NCBI GenBank assembly: GCA_947499305.1
Contig: CANMNN010000001.1
Span: 124,001-188,000, forward strand
Direction: 5' to 3'
Source of the DNA: an uncultured Arenicella sp.
GTDB taxonomy: Bacteria; Pseudomonadota; Gammaproteobacteria; Arenicellales; Arenicellaceae
Length of the DNA stretch: 64,000 bases
Both the position numbers and the translations under genes were made by a program. Below the pieces are notes generated by a model that was given only the letters and a program-made list of their open reading frames with translations, had not been told where the DNA came from and did no database searches. Below are positions 33,981 to 43,212 of this stretch, one piece after another. Positions within the stretch are counted from its first letter, which is position 1. Every line of letters starts with the position of its first letter.

Positions 33981-35906
33981 TTACTTCTTTTTTCTAATTT
34001 CATAGACATTAACCCCGTTAGACGACCACAATAACTTAAAGAAGTCGGGCCTTTCTGAGAGGTGTTCGAACAGCGCATCGGGATAATAATAATGAGTATT
34101 ATTCCATTCCTTTTCAGACCAGTGCCCTGATAGTGCTCCTACCGTGCTATTTGGCATAGTTCGAGTATTGCTAATTAATAAGTGCCCCGTAAATTTATCA
34201 AGTTGCTTCGGACTATAGTCGTAATATGAGAAGCGCTTAAAACGATATCCGCGAGTGAACTTCTGTCTTAGAGCCTCATGCTGAGTTAAACCAGAAATCA
34301 TGTAGCCCAACATTGGATCTGTTAGCACTTGCTTTGGTTCTTCAAGCGAATTTAAGAAGTTGACTAAATCTTTATATCTCTCGTGCCCGAGCTCTGAATT
34401 GGTCCTGCTAATAGTTGGAATGCGACTAAAATGGGCTCCCTGCCATGTGTTCAAAATTGGAAGTAACAGCAAGACCATCATCGCGACTATTGAGCTGGCA
34501 TAGATTCTATTGCCAAGCTTTTCAGAGCTAACTTTCTTAAAGTAGTTAATAAAAAGGTCGGCTGCTACAAAGTGAATTGGCAATAGATAGCAAAGCCTCC
34601 AAACCGTTGTAGAGTTGTAGTGTCGTAAAAAGGTATCAACAAAAAACGGATTGAGAAACGTGAGAAGAGGGCTGAGCATACCCGCAATCAAGAAAAGGTT
34701 GTTTTTATATCTTTGGATATTTAAGAAAAATAGCACGTAGACCAATAAACCCCAAAGAGTAACTACCTGAATAAACTGGTTTTTTAGATTCAAAACCGTT
34801 AATTGAGGTAAAAACCAAAAGCCCTTACCGAAATCCCACAAGCGCCAGTGAGCATTGGGTGTTCTTGCGAAATTCTCGACTGAATAGCTGTAAAGAGCGA
34901 CGAATGCTAGCAATGCTAATACTGAAAAAGAAAGTGATTGATACCGGTTGATAACAACTCCGCTTTTTGACAGCGAGCGAAAAAATGCTGCGATGCTTAT
35001 ACAAATTGCCATTATTCCGATAAACATGGCTTCTTGGATATGGACCGCTGCAGCTGCAAGCGTTAAAAGCGCGATCGGAATAAGGTGGCTAAAGATGGCC
35101 TTAGGGTGAAACCTTTTCTCGAGGTAATCTATGCCTATGGCAATAGCGCAAAAATATAGCGTGAGCGCTAGCATAGAAGGCGCAAAGGTGTAGTAGCGAA
35201 AAAAGGAAAAAACACTTATACCCATGTGCATTGAGAGAAAAGCAATGCTGAGCAACGCAATGGCTCGACAGTATTTACTCCCCTCAAAGATTCGCTTTGC
35301 GAAATAGAACACCGCAACTAGCAATAAAGTTCGATTGCTAAAATCTACAAGTTCTATTACTTGTGTTGAGCTGGCATCGCTGAAGCGGCTTGCAAATGCT
35401 GCGAGATAGTAGAATACACCAGACTTTTGAGTAAGTAGCTGAGTAAATGAAAGTGGTTGGCCTAAGCTGTTTTGTTCTAGTGATCTTAATGCGTCCTGAT
35501 ATCGACCTAAATGACTATATAGATCTGAGGGAACCTCATTGTAAGATCCAATAACTAGCTGGTATATACTGGACACCAAAACAATGCCAATAGGTATTTT
35601 GAAGTCTGGTATAGAGTCGCTATGAAATTGGCGTTTAGGAATTGATTTGAATATTGCGCTCAGGATTACGACTAAACTGGAAAACACGATTAAGGAAAAA
35701 GTGTTTTGAAAAGTGTCAGCATGCACCCCAAAGTAATTGCAAATACAGAATGCTAGAACATAAAGAGCATAGGAGGCTGCGATCGACCCAAGTACTCCGA
35801 CATTGGCGCCGTTAATTTTTACTTTCTTAAATATTTTGCTAAGAGCCAGCCCTGGCAGAATCAGAACTGACCAGTAAGCGACCAAGAAAAGCATTGACGA
35901 GATCAT
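33981..35906 (-). CDS. Large multi-pass membrane protein, possible GT-C or polymerase
   Basis: 641 residues with about 12-13 hydrophobic helices in the first ~500 residues and a soluble C-terminal domain (about 510-641). No motif recognised by eye identifies the family. The topology, and its position next to an initiating sugar-phosphate transferase (stop 2 bp before this start), suggest a GT-C glycosyltransferase or a Wzy-type polymerase acting on a lipid-linked glycan in the inner membrane. A GT-C enzyme would fit the large C-terminal domain; neither function is shown. The coding sequence is AT-rich compared with the flanking housekeeping genes. Confidence 0.7.
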   Translation of the reverse strand: MISSMLFLVAYWSVLILPGLALSKIFKKVKINGANVGVLGSIAASYALYVLAFCICNYFGVHADTFQNTFSLIVFSSLVVILSAIFKSIPKRQFHSDSIPDFKIPIGIVLVSSIYQLVIGSYNEVPSDLYSHLGRYQDALRSLEQNSLGQPLSFTQLLTQKSGVFYYLAAFASRFSDASSTQVIELVDFSNRTLLLVAVFYFAKRIFEGSKYCRAIALLSIAFLSMHMGISVFSFFRYYTFAPSMLALTLYFCAIAIGIDYLEKRFHPKAIFSHLIPIALLTLAAAAVHIQEAMFIGIMAICISIAAFFRSLSKSGVVINRYQSLSFSVLALLAFVALYSYSVENFARTPNAHWRLWDFGKGFWFLPQLTVLNLKNQFIQVVTLWGLLVYVLFFLNIQRYKNNLFLIAGMLSPLLTFLNPFFVDTFLRHYNSTTVWRLCYLLPIHFVAADLFINYFKKVSSEKLGNRIYASSIVAMMVLLLLPILNTWQGAHFSRIPTISRTNSELGHERYKDLVNFLNSLEEPKQVLTDPMLGYMISGLTQHEALRQKFTRGYRFKRFSYYDYSPKQLDKFTGHLLISNTRTMPNSTVGALSGHWSEKEWNNTHYYYPDALFEHLSERPDFFKLLWSSNGVNVYEIRKKK

Positions 35907-35908
35907 TA

Positions 35909-37234
35909 TTATCGGCCGCCACGGCGAAGAGTAACTAGAACTGTTCTGAGTAGGATATTTAAATCAAGAATCAACGAATAGTTTTTTATATAGTACAAGT
36001 CATACTGTAGCTTTCGCAGCGCGTCTTCGGTTGACGCGCCATAGGGGTAGCTAACCTGAGCCCAACCAGTTAAACCTGGCTTTACGACATGACGAAGGTC
36101 ATAGTAAGGAATATCTTCAGCGAGTAGAGAGGTAAATTCAGGTCGCTCTGGTCGTGGGCCAATTATGCTCATCTCTCCTCTGAGAATGTTCCAGCATTGC
36201 GGTAATTCATCGATGCGGCTTGTGCGGAAGAATTTCCCAAATGGGATAATTCGGGAATCATCACTGCTCGCCCATTGTGCTCCGTTTTTTTCAGCTCCAA
36301 GGCGCATTGTGCGAAATTTATAGATTGTAAAGGGCTGCCCATGCATTCCGACTCTCACTTGAGAAAAAAGAACCGGCCCTCTCGATACTAGTTTTATTAA
36401 GAGCATAGCTATTAAGGCAAACGGAAGGCTTAATATCATCAATAACAGAGCACCAACTATGTCTACGCAACGTTTAACCCTCGAAGCTACTGAGCTATGA
36501 AGCATAGTGAAACCCTCTGCGCGAATAAACCAGTCACTATTTATTTCGTTAACAGGAATAAGAAACAAGAAATTTTCGAAAAAGTCAGATAGAGAGAATA
36601 TTGGAACTCCATTAAGCCTGGATTGTACTAGAAGTTTCTGTTCTTTAGTGCTCGGGTGGTAATCTGGCGTGATAACAATAGCGTCAAAGTTATCTGATAA
36701 GCAATTCTGAGTAAATGTGGGGACTAATTTTATATTGTAGCCAATCAGTCGAGAGTTTAGAGCAGCGTGGAAGCGTTTTCGTTCCTTAATTTCTCCGAGC
36801 ACTAGTAGCTCTCTGCTTTTACCGCTCACCAGAAACATCTTGTTTAGAATAACCCTCGTTAGTGCCGAGCTTGCTCCAAATAAAAGTATTGCAAATGGGA
36901 AGATGCCTCGTCCAAACAGTTCTGTGAATCGTTCAGGGCCCGAAAAATAAATGAGGAATGTGCATGGGATTGTAGAGGCCAGGACTACAAAAAAAGTATT
37001 TAGTGGGAGTTTTGGGCGGCTTGCAATCTGAATGCTAGTGTAGCCGCTTCCAATAAATAAGCATGACACAATTACAGATGTGAGACCAAAGAATTCAACG
37101 CTAACGAAGTCAGGATAAAGCCCAAGTCGTATTTTGGTTGCTATAGAAAAACATACTGCTATCAACCATAGGTCAGCGGCCAGTAGGCAGAATTTATGAG
37201 TCGGATGGTGAATGCCAAAAAGAGACTGACGCAT
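35909..37234 (-). CDS. Undecaprenyl-phosphate sugar-phosphate transferase (WcaJ/WbaP family)
   Basis: 441-residue inner-membrane enzyme that starts a polysaccharide repeat by moving a sugar-1-phosphate to the lipid carrier. About four N-terminal helices precede a loop/domain and the C-terminal catalytic part. That part holds FSQVRVGMHGQPFTIYKFRT, cut here at the KFRTM motif, then DELPQCWNILRGEMSIIGPRP and KPGLTGWAQVSYPYG, all typical. The sugar (Glc, Gal or GlcNAc type) cannot be told from sequence. Its stop and the next gene's start are 2 bp apart, and the aminotransferase is 22 bp upstream on the same strand. Confidence 0.88.
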   Translation of the reverse strand: MRQSLFGIHHPTHKFCLLAADLWLIAVCFSIATKIRLGLYPDFVSVEFFGLTSVIVSCLFIGSGYTSIQIASRPKLPLNTFFVVLASTIPCTFLIYFSGPERFTELFGRGIFPFAILLFGASSALTRVILNKMFLVSGKSRELLVLGEIKERKRFHAALNSRLIGYNIKLVPTFTQNCLSDNFDAIVITPDYHPSTKEQKLLVQSRLNGVPIFSLSDFFENFLFLIPVNEINSDWFIRAEGFTMLHSSVASRVKRCVDIVGALLLMILSLPFALIAMLLIKLVSRGPVLFSQVRVGMHGQPFTIYKFRTMRLGAEKNGAQWASSDDSRIIPFGKFFRTSRIDELPQCWNILRGEMSIIGPRPERPEFTSLLAEDIPYYDLRHVVKPGLTGWAQVSYPYGASTEDALRKLQYDLYYIKNYSLILDLNILLRTVLVTLRRGGR

Positions 37235-37256
37235 ACTATTATTTATCTTGACGTGG

Positions 37257-38384
37257 CTATGACTGAGATTTAAGTACCGCGTCAGTGATAATCTTTATCG
37301 TGTCGGGTTCTAGATATGGGTGCATTGGCAAGCTGACTATTTTTTTCGCTACTTCTTCACTAACAGGAAAATCACCCACAGCGTGTTTTAAGTGTTTGTA
37401 AGCTGAGGAAAGATGGATGGGTGTCGGATAGAAGATGGCCATTGGGATTTGTTGATTTTCAAGGTCAGTTTTGAGCTTTTCCCTATTGTTAACTTGAATA
37501 GAATACTGCGCCCAGACGCTTCCTTGGTTCTCTGGTACGTGTGGTATTTTAACTGTTTCTCGTAAGCCTTGAGAGTATAGGTCCGCGACCGAGTTTCGCA
37601 GCGCTATTTCGTGATCATAAAACTTGAGTTTCTCAAGAAGTATCGCCGCTTGAATCGTATCCATTCGGGCGTTTAGGCCAATCCTGACATTGTCATACTT
37701 GTTCCCATTAATTGCTTGGCCATGGACCCTAAGTGACACCATTGTTTCGTATAATTCTTGGTCGTTGGTAAAGACGGCGCCTCCATCTCCATAGCACCCA
37801 AGTGGTTTTGCTGGATAAAAGCTAGTCGACGCTGCGTCTCCAAGCGAGCAAGCTTTTTTGTTGTGATATGGTGCCCCGAAAGATTGAGCCGCATCCTCAA
37901 GAACAAATAGATTGTTTTCTTTAGCGATTATGTTGATGGCATTGAAATCTGCTGCAAGTCCGAATAAGTCTACTGGCATTACCGCTTTAGGGGTTAACTT
38001 GCCTTCACGTAAAACTTCTCTAACAGCTTTTTCGAGACTTGTCGGCGATAAATTGTAGGTGTCGGGGTCAATGTCGACAAATACCGGCGTGGCACCACAA
38101 AGAGATATTGATTCGGCTGAAGCGAAAAAAGTGAATGGCGTAGTGAAAACAGCATCCCCTGGCCCAATGCTTTTTGCCATCATAGGGAGTAAAAGGGCAT
38201 CCGTTCCGCTGGAGCAAGACAGTGCAAATTCGACGCCAATATACTCCCTTAAGCGCTTTTCAAGCTCATTGACTTCTGGGCCCATGATGTATTTACCATG
38301 CGAAAGCACGTTGTTTATTGCTGTGTCGATGGATGTTTGATGGGTTTTGTATTGAGTTTTCAGATCTATAAATGGTATTTGCAC
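37257..38384 (-). CDS. DegT/DnrJ/EryC1 aminotransferase (WbpE-like)
   Basis: 375-residue PLP enzyme that aminates a keto-sugar nucleotide. The Schiff-base lysine is K193 in FYPAKPLGCYGDGG, with D164 for the PLP nitrogen (EDAAQSFGA). MGPEVNELEKRL and SLPMHPYL near the end closely follow WbpE, which makes a 3-amino-uronate in P. aeruginosa. The other wbp genes for that route (wbpA, wbpB, wbpD) are not seen, so the sugar is uncertain. It is the promoter-proximal gene of the minus-strand trio aminotransferase-transferase-membrane protein, divergent from manC. Confidence 0.85.
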   Translation of the reverse strand: MQIPFIDLKTQYKTHQTSIDTAINNVLSHGKYIMGPEVNELEKRLREYIGVEFALSCSSGTDALLLPMMAKSIGPGDAVFTTPFTFFASAESISLCGATPVFVDIDPDTYNLSPTSLEKAVREVLREGKLTPKAVMPVDLFGLAADFNAINIIAKENNLFVLEDAAQSFGAPYHNKKACSLGDAASTSFYPAKPLGCYGDGGAVFTNDQELYETMVSLRVHGQAINGNKYDNVRIGLNARMDTIQAAILLEKLKFYDHEIALRNSVADLYSQGLRETVKIPHVPENQGSVWAQYSIQVNNREKLKTDLENQQIPMAIFYPTPIHLSSAYKHLKHAVGDFPVSEEVAKKIVSLPMHPYLEPDTIKIITDAVLKSQS

Positions 38385-38410
38385 AGGCTAGCTCTCGTTT
38401 CTTAATATTG

Positions 38411-38442
38411 TGGTCAAACTGTTGTCAAAAATCTATTGACCA
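38411..38442. promoter_or_regulatory. Inverted repeat in the divergent manC/aminotransferase promoter region
   Basis: TGGTCAA (38411-38417) and TTGACCA (38436-38442) are perfect 7-bp inverted copies with an 18-bp gap, in the 165-bp space between the divergent genes. The spacing is two helix turns plus, so it could bind a dimeric regulator that acts on both transcripts. Confidence 0.4.
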
Positions 38443-38500
38443 GATTTTAACAAACTTATCTGGATCAAACTAAGTTACATGTTAAAAATCCTTGGCGGTC

Positions 38501-38509
38501 TGGTATAAT
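38501..38509 (+). promoter_or_regulatory. Extended -10 promoter of manC
   Basis: TGG followed by TATAAT is an extended -10 element, 41 bases before the manC ATG. No good -35 is present at 17 bp (GTTAAA), which fits the extended -10 class. Confidence 0.55.
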
Positions 38510-38549
38510 TAGTCTAATTCTTACAAAATTCATCCTACCTCAATCTCAT

Positions 38550-39962
38550 ATGTTACCTATAACTCCAGTTATTCTGTCGGGTGGCTCAGGCAGTCGCTTG
38601 TGGCCAAGCTCTCGATCCATGTATCCAAAGCAATTTTTGAAGTTGGTATCTGACAACACTATGTTGCAAGAGACGGTTTTGCGACTAGGTGGTCTTGCCA
38701 ATTTGTCCGATCCCGTTGTTGTCGCAAATAATGAGCATCGTTTTCTTGTTGCGGAGCAACTTAGCACTTGCGGGCTTGGCCATACAAAGATTATTTTAGA
38801 GCCTGCAGCGAGAAATACAGCTCCGGCGATTGCTCTCGCTGCTATGGCATTGGGTGCTGATCCGGATACAGTCATGTTGGTGCTTCCGGCTGATCACATA
38901 ATCGAGGACCAAGATGCATTTTATAACGCGATAGAGCTTGGGCGATCTCAAGCTGAGCTTGGTAAGTTAGTTACTTTCGGAATTGTACCTAGTTCTCCGC
39001 AAACGGGATACGGCTATATACATGCTGGTCGTGAGGGCCCTTCCGGTGTATTCGAAGTCAACGAGTTTGTAGAAAAACCAGACTCTGCTAAAGCTAAAAG
39101 GTATGTCGAAGATGGCTGCTACAGTTGGAACAGTGGGATTTTCATGTTTCGCCCATCAGTCTATTTAGACGAACTTAAATTGAATCATCCAGAAATCATC
39201 AGCGTTTGCGAGCAATCACTTTCATCTGCCAGTGAAGATTTGGACTTTATTCGCGTGGACGAGTCTTGTTTTAAAGAATGCCCATCAAATTCGATAGATT
39301 ATGCTGTCATGGAGCATACTCAAAACGCAGTTGTGTTGCCTGTAAGTATTGGTTGGAATGATATCGGGTCCTGGTCAGCCTTATGGGAGCAGTTAGATAA
39401 AGATCGAGATGGTAACGTGCTTAAAGGTGATGTTTTAGTTGATGGCGTATCAAATAGTCTGATTATCAGTGATAAGAAATTGATAGCTGGTGTTGGTGTG
39501 GAAAATGTTATTTTGGTTGAAACTGATGACTCTATTTTGTTGGTAAACAAAAATCGAGTACAAGATGTCAAATCTATCGTGAACCGTCTGGTCGAAACTA
39601 ATCGCCCTGAATCTCAACTGCATCGTAAGGTCTATCGTCCTTGGGGGTTTTATGACTCTATTGAGAATGCCGAAGGCTTTCAAGTAAAGAGGCTAGTGGT
39701 TTACCCTGGGGCGCAGCTGAGCTTGCAGATGCATCATCATCGAGCGGAGCACTGGGTTGTTGTGAAGGGAACTGCTGAAGTCATAAATGGCGATGATAAA
39801 ATGTTGTTACGGATTAATGAGTCTACTTATATACCTATAGGTGCTACGCATTCACTTGGGAATCCAGGTAAGGTGAATTTGGAGATAATCGAAGTTCAGT
39901 CCGGAGACTATTTGGGTGAAGACGATATCGTTCGATATGAAGATAGATATGGCAGAGCTTAG
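38550..39962 (+). CDS. manC: Mannose-1-phosphate guanylyltransferase / mannose-6-phosphate isomerase
   Basis: 470-residue bifunctional enzyme of GDP-mannose synthesis. The nucleotidyltransferase loop is GGSGSRLWPSSR (11-22) and FVEKPD (about 169) is the second motif. The C-terminal cupin-type isomerase has QMHHHRAEHWVVVKGTA (about 390). Length and order match ManC/AlgA/WbpW. The phosphomannomutase needed for the second step lies 12 kb downstream. It is the first gene of the plus-strand island transcript, and the glycosyltransferase start overlaps its end. Confidence 0.93.
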   Translation: MLPITPVILSGGSGSRLWPSSRSMYPKQFLKLVSDNTMLQETVLRLGGLANLSDPVVVANNEHRFLVAEQLSTCGLGHTKIILEPAARNTAPAIALAAMALGADPDTVMLVLPADHIIEDQDAFYNAIELGRSQAELGKLVTFGIVPSSPQTGYGYIHAGREGPSGVFEVNEFVEKPDSAKAKRYVEDGCYSWNSGIFMFRPSVYLDELKLNHPEIISVCEQSLSSASEDLDFIRVDESCFKECPSNSIDYAVMEHTQNAVVLPVSIGWNDIGSWSALWEQLDKDRDGNVLKGDVLVDGVSNSLIISDKKLIAGVGVENVILVETDDSILLVNKNRVQDVKSIVNRLVETNRPESQLHRKVYRPWGFYDSIENAEGFQVKRLVVYPGAQLSLQMHHHRAEHWVVVKGTAEVINGDDKMLLRINESTYIPIGATHSLGNPGKVNLEIIEVQSGDYLGEDDIVRYEDRYGRA

Positions 39963-41058
39963 CTTGGGCCGCATTAAGGACGGGTTCGTAGCGCACATCT
40001 CTAAGAAGTTTTTGCCGGTTAGGGGTGGTGTCGAGGTGGTTGTAGATTCATTGTGTAAAATTTTCTTTGAATTAGGCTTTAATAATATTGTGATATCTAC
40101 TGAAGAGTCAGTCTTACGTAATACAGAGCAATATCGATACGCTCGGCTCTGTCTTAGTAAGTCGTATGCGGATTTCCTGTCGCTTCCATTGGCCCCCGGA
40201 GTTCTATTGAATGCAGGTCGATTTCTTAGCCGGCCTGGGCTTGTATTTATTCATTACCCTTTTCCGCTGGCCGATTTGGCTTTTTTTGTATCATATTTTT
40301 TAAATCGTTCGAAAGTGATCGTTTATTGGCATTCTGAGATTTACTCACAAAAACTTACAAAGTGGTTTGTTTTTCCATTTACCTTTTTTTTATTGTCTCG
40401 CGCAAATAGGGTTCTTGTAGCTTCCCCTTCGATGGTGGAGCATTCCAGTCTTCTAACGCGTTTTCATAAAAAAGTATTGGTGGTCCCCTATGGTCTTCCA
40501 GACTTAGGTGAAGGTGTTATCCCTAGAGATGATGAATATTTTTTAGCTATTGGCCGACACGTAGCCTACAAGGGGTTTTCATGCTTGATTCGATCAATGG
40601 CGTATAACGATAGTAGGCTCATCATTGTTGGTGATGGGCCGCTCTTTGATGCGCATCGAGACCTTATCGTAGAGTTGGGGATAGAAGATCGAATTGAGCT
40701 TAAGCAAAGACTCGGAAATCACGAGCGAGACGAACTGATTGCAAACTGCTCAGCGTTAATTCTTCCATCGATATTTCCGAGTGAGGCATTTGCTTTGGTC
40801 CAAATCGAGGCAATGAGATACTCAAAGCCTATCATTAATACGCGCCTTAAGTCTGGAGTCCCTTGGGTCGCGAGGCATAACTTAGAGGCAATAACAGTTG
40901 AGCCTCAGAATATGCACTCTTTGAATAATGCGGTAGTCTCGCTCGCAATGTCTCCGGGCTTGCGGCGTCGATTGGGTGCGAATGGTCGTAAGCGATTTCT
41001 TGAGTTGTTCACTGATGAGCGATTCAAGAAAAATATTGTCAGTGCAGTAGGGCTTTAA
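39949..41058 (+). CDS. Glycosyltransferase family 4
   Basis: 369-residue GT-B enzyme. VAHISKKFLPVRGGVEVVV opens the acceptor domain; AIGRHVAYKGF, IIVGDGPL and FPSEAFALVQIEAM, with the GT4 E-x7-E, form the donor domain. The substrate is probably GDP-mannose or GDP-rhamnose given its neighbours. Three in-frame starts exist (GTG 39916, ATG 39937, ATG 39949). The last overlaps manC by 14 bp and is used here, with low certainty. A 95-bp gap precedes wzm. Confidence 0.82.
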   Translation: MAELSLGRIKDGFVAHISKKFLPVRGGVEVVVDSLCKIFFELGFNNIVISTEESVLRNTEQYRYARLCLSKSYADFLSLPLAPGVLLNAGRFLSRPGLVFIHYPFPLADLAFFVSYFLNRSKVIVYWHSEIYSQKLTKWFVFPFTFFLLSRANRVLVASPSMVEHSSLLTRFHKKVLVVPYGLPDLGEGVIPRDDEYFLAIGRHVAYKGFSCLIRSMAYNDSRLIIVGDGPLFDAHRDLIVELGIEDRIELKQRLGNHERDELIANCSALILPSIFPSEAFALVQIEAMRYSKPIINTRLKSGVPWVARHNLEAITVEPQNMHSLNNAVVSLAMSPGLRRRLGANGRKRFLELFTDERFKKNIVSAVGL

Positions 41059-41153
41059 TGGTTATATCTAATTTCAACTTATTTGTTTGAATATGTTGAT
41101 GTTTTATTCTCGCTAAAGTTGATTGGATACTATTATTTTATATCAGGTATTTT

Positions 41154-41969
41154 ATGGTTCATACAATTAGGCGCTCTAGGTTAGCGCTGCTCCGATGTTA
41201 CGGGCATCGAAGATTTATCGTTACTTCAATTAAAAATGAGTTCGTAGTCCGGTTCGCAGAGAGTAAACTAGGCGCCCTTTGGGCCGTCATTCATCCGCTT
41301 TCACAGGTTTTAGTTTTTGCGCTAGTTTTATCTAACGTTTTGTCTGCTAAGCTTCCAGGGATTGATTCGAAATATGCTTATGCAATCTATTTGATGGCAG
41401 GCATATTATGCTGGTCTTTGTTCGCCGAAATTATCAGTCGTTCAACACGTTTGTTTATTGATAACGCAGGGCTCTTGAAAAAAATAAAGTTTCCGAAACT
41501 TGCTCTCCCATTTATCGTCCTAGGGTCATCGCTGTTTAACTTTATGTTGTTGTTGATAGCGTCGGTAGTCGTGTTTCTTTTTTTGGGCCATAGCTTCAAC
41601 TTATCGACTTTTTGGTTGATCCCTATTACTGCAAGTTTGGCTATTTTTTCGATAGCGATCGGGCTGATTTTAGGGGTGTTGAATGTGTTCGTGCGTGACA
41701 TTGACCAAGGTGTTCCCATTGTGCTTCAGCTTTTGTTTTGGTTTACACCGATCGTTTACCCAATATCTATAATTCCCGAATCATATCGTTGGCTATTGGC
41801 TTATAATCCCGTCTATCCTTTTGTTGACGCTTTTCAGCGAATACTTGTTAATGGTCTTCAACCCGACTATGAAAAGCTGTCTTTCTCTATGATTTTTATT
41901 TGCGTTTTGGTTGTTATTGCCGCAAAAGTTTATTCTTCTGCCTCGGAAGAGATTGTAGATGTGTTATGA
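41154..41969 (+). CDS. wzm: Polysaccharide ABC exporter, membrane subunit Wzm
   Basis: 271-residue ABC-2 permease with six membrane helices. FVVRFAESKLGALWAVIHPL near the N-terminus and LLFWFTPIVYPISIIPESYRW near the end (cut at Pro) are typical of Wzm/KpsM-type exporters. It should form the inner-membrane channel for a finished, lipid-linked polysaccharide. The stop overlaps the wzt start by 4 bp (ATGA at 41966-41969). The 95 bp before it are AT-rich and could hold an internal promoter. Confidence 0.9.
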   Translation: MVHTIRRSRLALLRCYGHRRFIVTSIKNEFVVRFAESKLGALWAVIHPLSQVLVFALVLSNVLSAKLPGIDSKYAYAIYLMAGILCWSLFAEIISRSTRLFIDNAGLLKKIKFPKLALPFIVLGSSLFNFMLLLIASVVVFLFLGHSFNLSTFWLIPITASLAIFSIAIGLILGVLNVFVRDIDQGVPIVLQLLFWFTPIVYPISIIPESYRWLLAYNPVYPFVDAFQRILVNGLQPDYEKLSFSMIFICVLVVIAAKVYSSASEEIVDVL

Positions 41970-43195
41970 GTGAATTTTCCTTAGTTGTGACCAATCTAGG
42001 TAAGTGCTATAGGTCTTACGAATCAGAGCTGTATCGTTTTGCTAACTGGTTTGGTTTTGCTTCGTCAAAGTATCAAGATCAGTGGGTTTGTAGAAATATT
42101 AATTTTAATTTACCCAAGGGTGAGGCGATCGGCATAGTCGGTCGAAATGGGGCCGGTAAAAGTACTCTACTTAAAATTATATCTGGAGTGCTTTCTCCGA
42201 GCGAGGGCAACGTTCAGCATGGCGGGAGAGTGTCAGCTATACTAGAGCTAGGTTTAGGTTTTAATGATAACTTTAGTGGACGAAGAAATGTTTACCATGC
42301 GGGAGGGTTGATGGGGTTCAGTGTATCTCAAATTGATGGGTTTATTGATGATATAGAGACTTTTATAGAGCTCGGTGACTACTTTGATAGTCCCATGAGA
42401 AGCTATTCAAGTGGTATGAAAATGCGTGTGGCATTTGCCGTGGCAACAATGTCCAGACCGGACGTTCTGATCGTTGATGAGGCTCTATCTGTAGGAGATG
42501 CTTACTTTCAGCATAAGTGTTTCGGTCGTATTAAGGCCTTTCAGGAGAGGGGTACATCTTTACTATTTGTTTCGCATGATCAGCAGTCGATACAGACACT
42601 TTGTCAGAGAGCACTCTTGCTTGACAAAGGAGTGGTTGTCGATATAGGTAAACCGTCTAAAATTTTTGATCACTATAACGCCCTGATTACAGACCAGCAA
42701 GATGAGGTCTCGATTGATATTAGCGAAATAGAGTCTAGCGAGTTTCAGGTGATTTCGGGGACAGGGCAGGCTAAATTGACATCAACTCTCCTAAGAAATG
42801 AAAAGGGCGAGAGAGTTGATGTTGTATCTGTTGGAGAAGAGGTCATATTAGAAGCGGATGTGCTAATTGTTGCAGACATTAGGTCATTAGTCTTGGGTTT
42901 TATGATACGTGATCGGGTGGGCAATGTGATTTTCGGGACAAATACTTATCACCTTAAGGAAGTAGTAACAAACCCTGTTCAGGGGAATGTATATCGATTC
43001 TTAGCTAGATTCCCAGCCAATTTAGGTGTCGGTAACTACTCCATTTCGATAGCGGCGACCTCAGGCGAGACTCACTTGGAAGGAAATTATGAATGGCGAG
43101 ACTTAGCCGTCTTGTTTGATGTTGTAAATAATGCGAAGAATAGCTTTGTTGGCACATCATGGATTGATACAAATATCGAAGTTCAAACTAAATAG
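41966..43195 (+). CDS. wzt: Polysaccharide ABC exporter ATPase Wzt with C-terminal glycan-binding domain
   Basis: 409 residues. The ATPase has Walker A GRNGAGKST (59-67), the YSSGMKMRVAFAVA signature and Walker B VLIVDEALSVGD. After about 260 a separate beta-rich domain follows (about 265-405). In Wzt of E. coli O9a this domain binds the methylated non-reducing end of the glycan and is needed for export. Its presence here, together with the adjacent methyltransferase, indicates that a capped chain is recognised. The ATG at 41966 overlaps the wzm stop; a longer frame upstream runs inside wzm. Confidence 0.92.
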   Translation: MSEFSLVVTNLGKCYRSYESELYRFANWFGFASSKYQDQWVCRNINFNLPKGEAIGIVGRNGAGKSTLLKIISGVLSPSEGNVQHGGRVSAILELGLGFNDNFSGRRNVYHAGGLMGFSVSQIDGFIDDIETFIELGDYFDSPMRSYSSGMKMRVAFAVATMSRPDVLIVDEALSVGDAYFQHKCFGRIKAFQERGTSLLFVSHDQQSIQTLCQRALLLDKGVVVDIGKPSKIFDHYNALITDQQDEVSIDISEIESSEFQVISGTGQAKLTSTLLRNEKGERVDVVSVGEEVILEADVLIVADIRSLVLGFMIRDRVGNVIFGTNTYHLKEVVTNPVQGNVYRFLARFPANLGVGNYSISIAATSGETHLEGNYEWRDLAVLFDVVNNAKNSFVGTSWIDTNIEVQTK

Positions 43196-43212
43196 CCTAA
43201 TATGTAAGTGAC

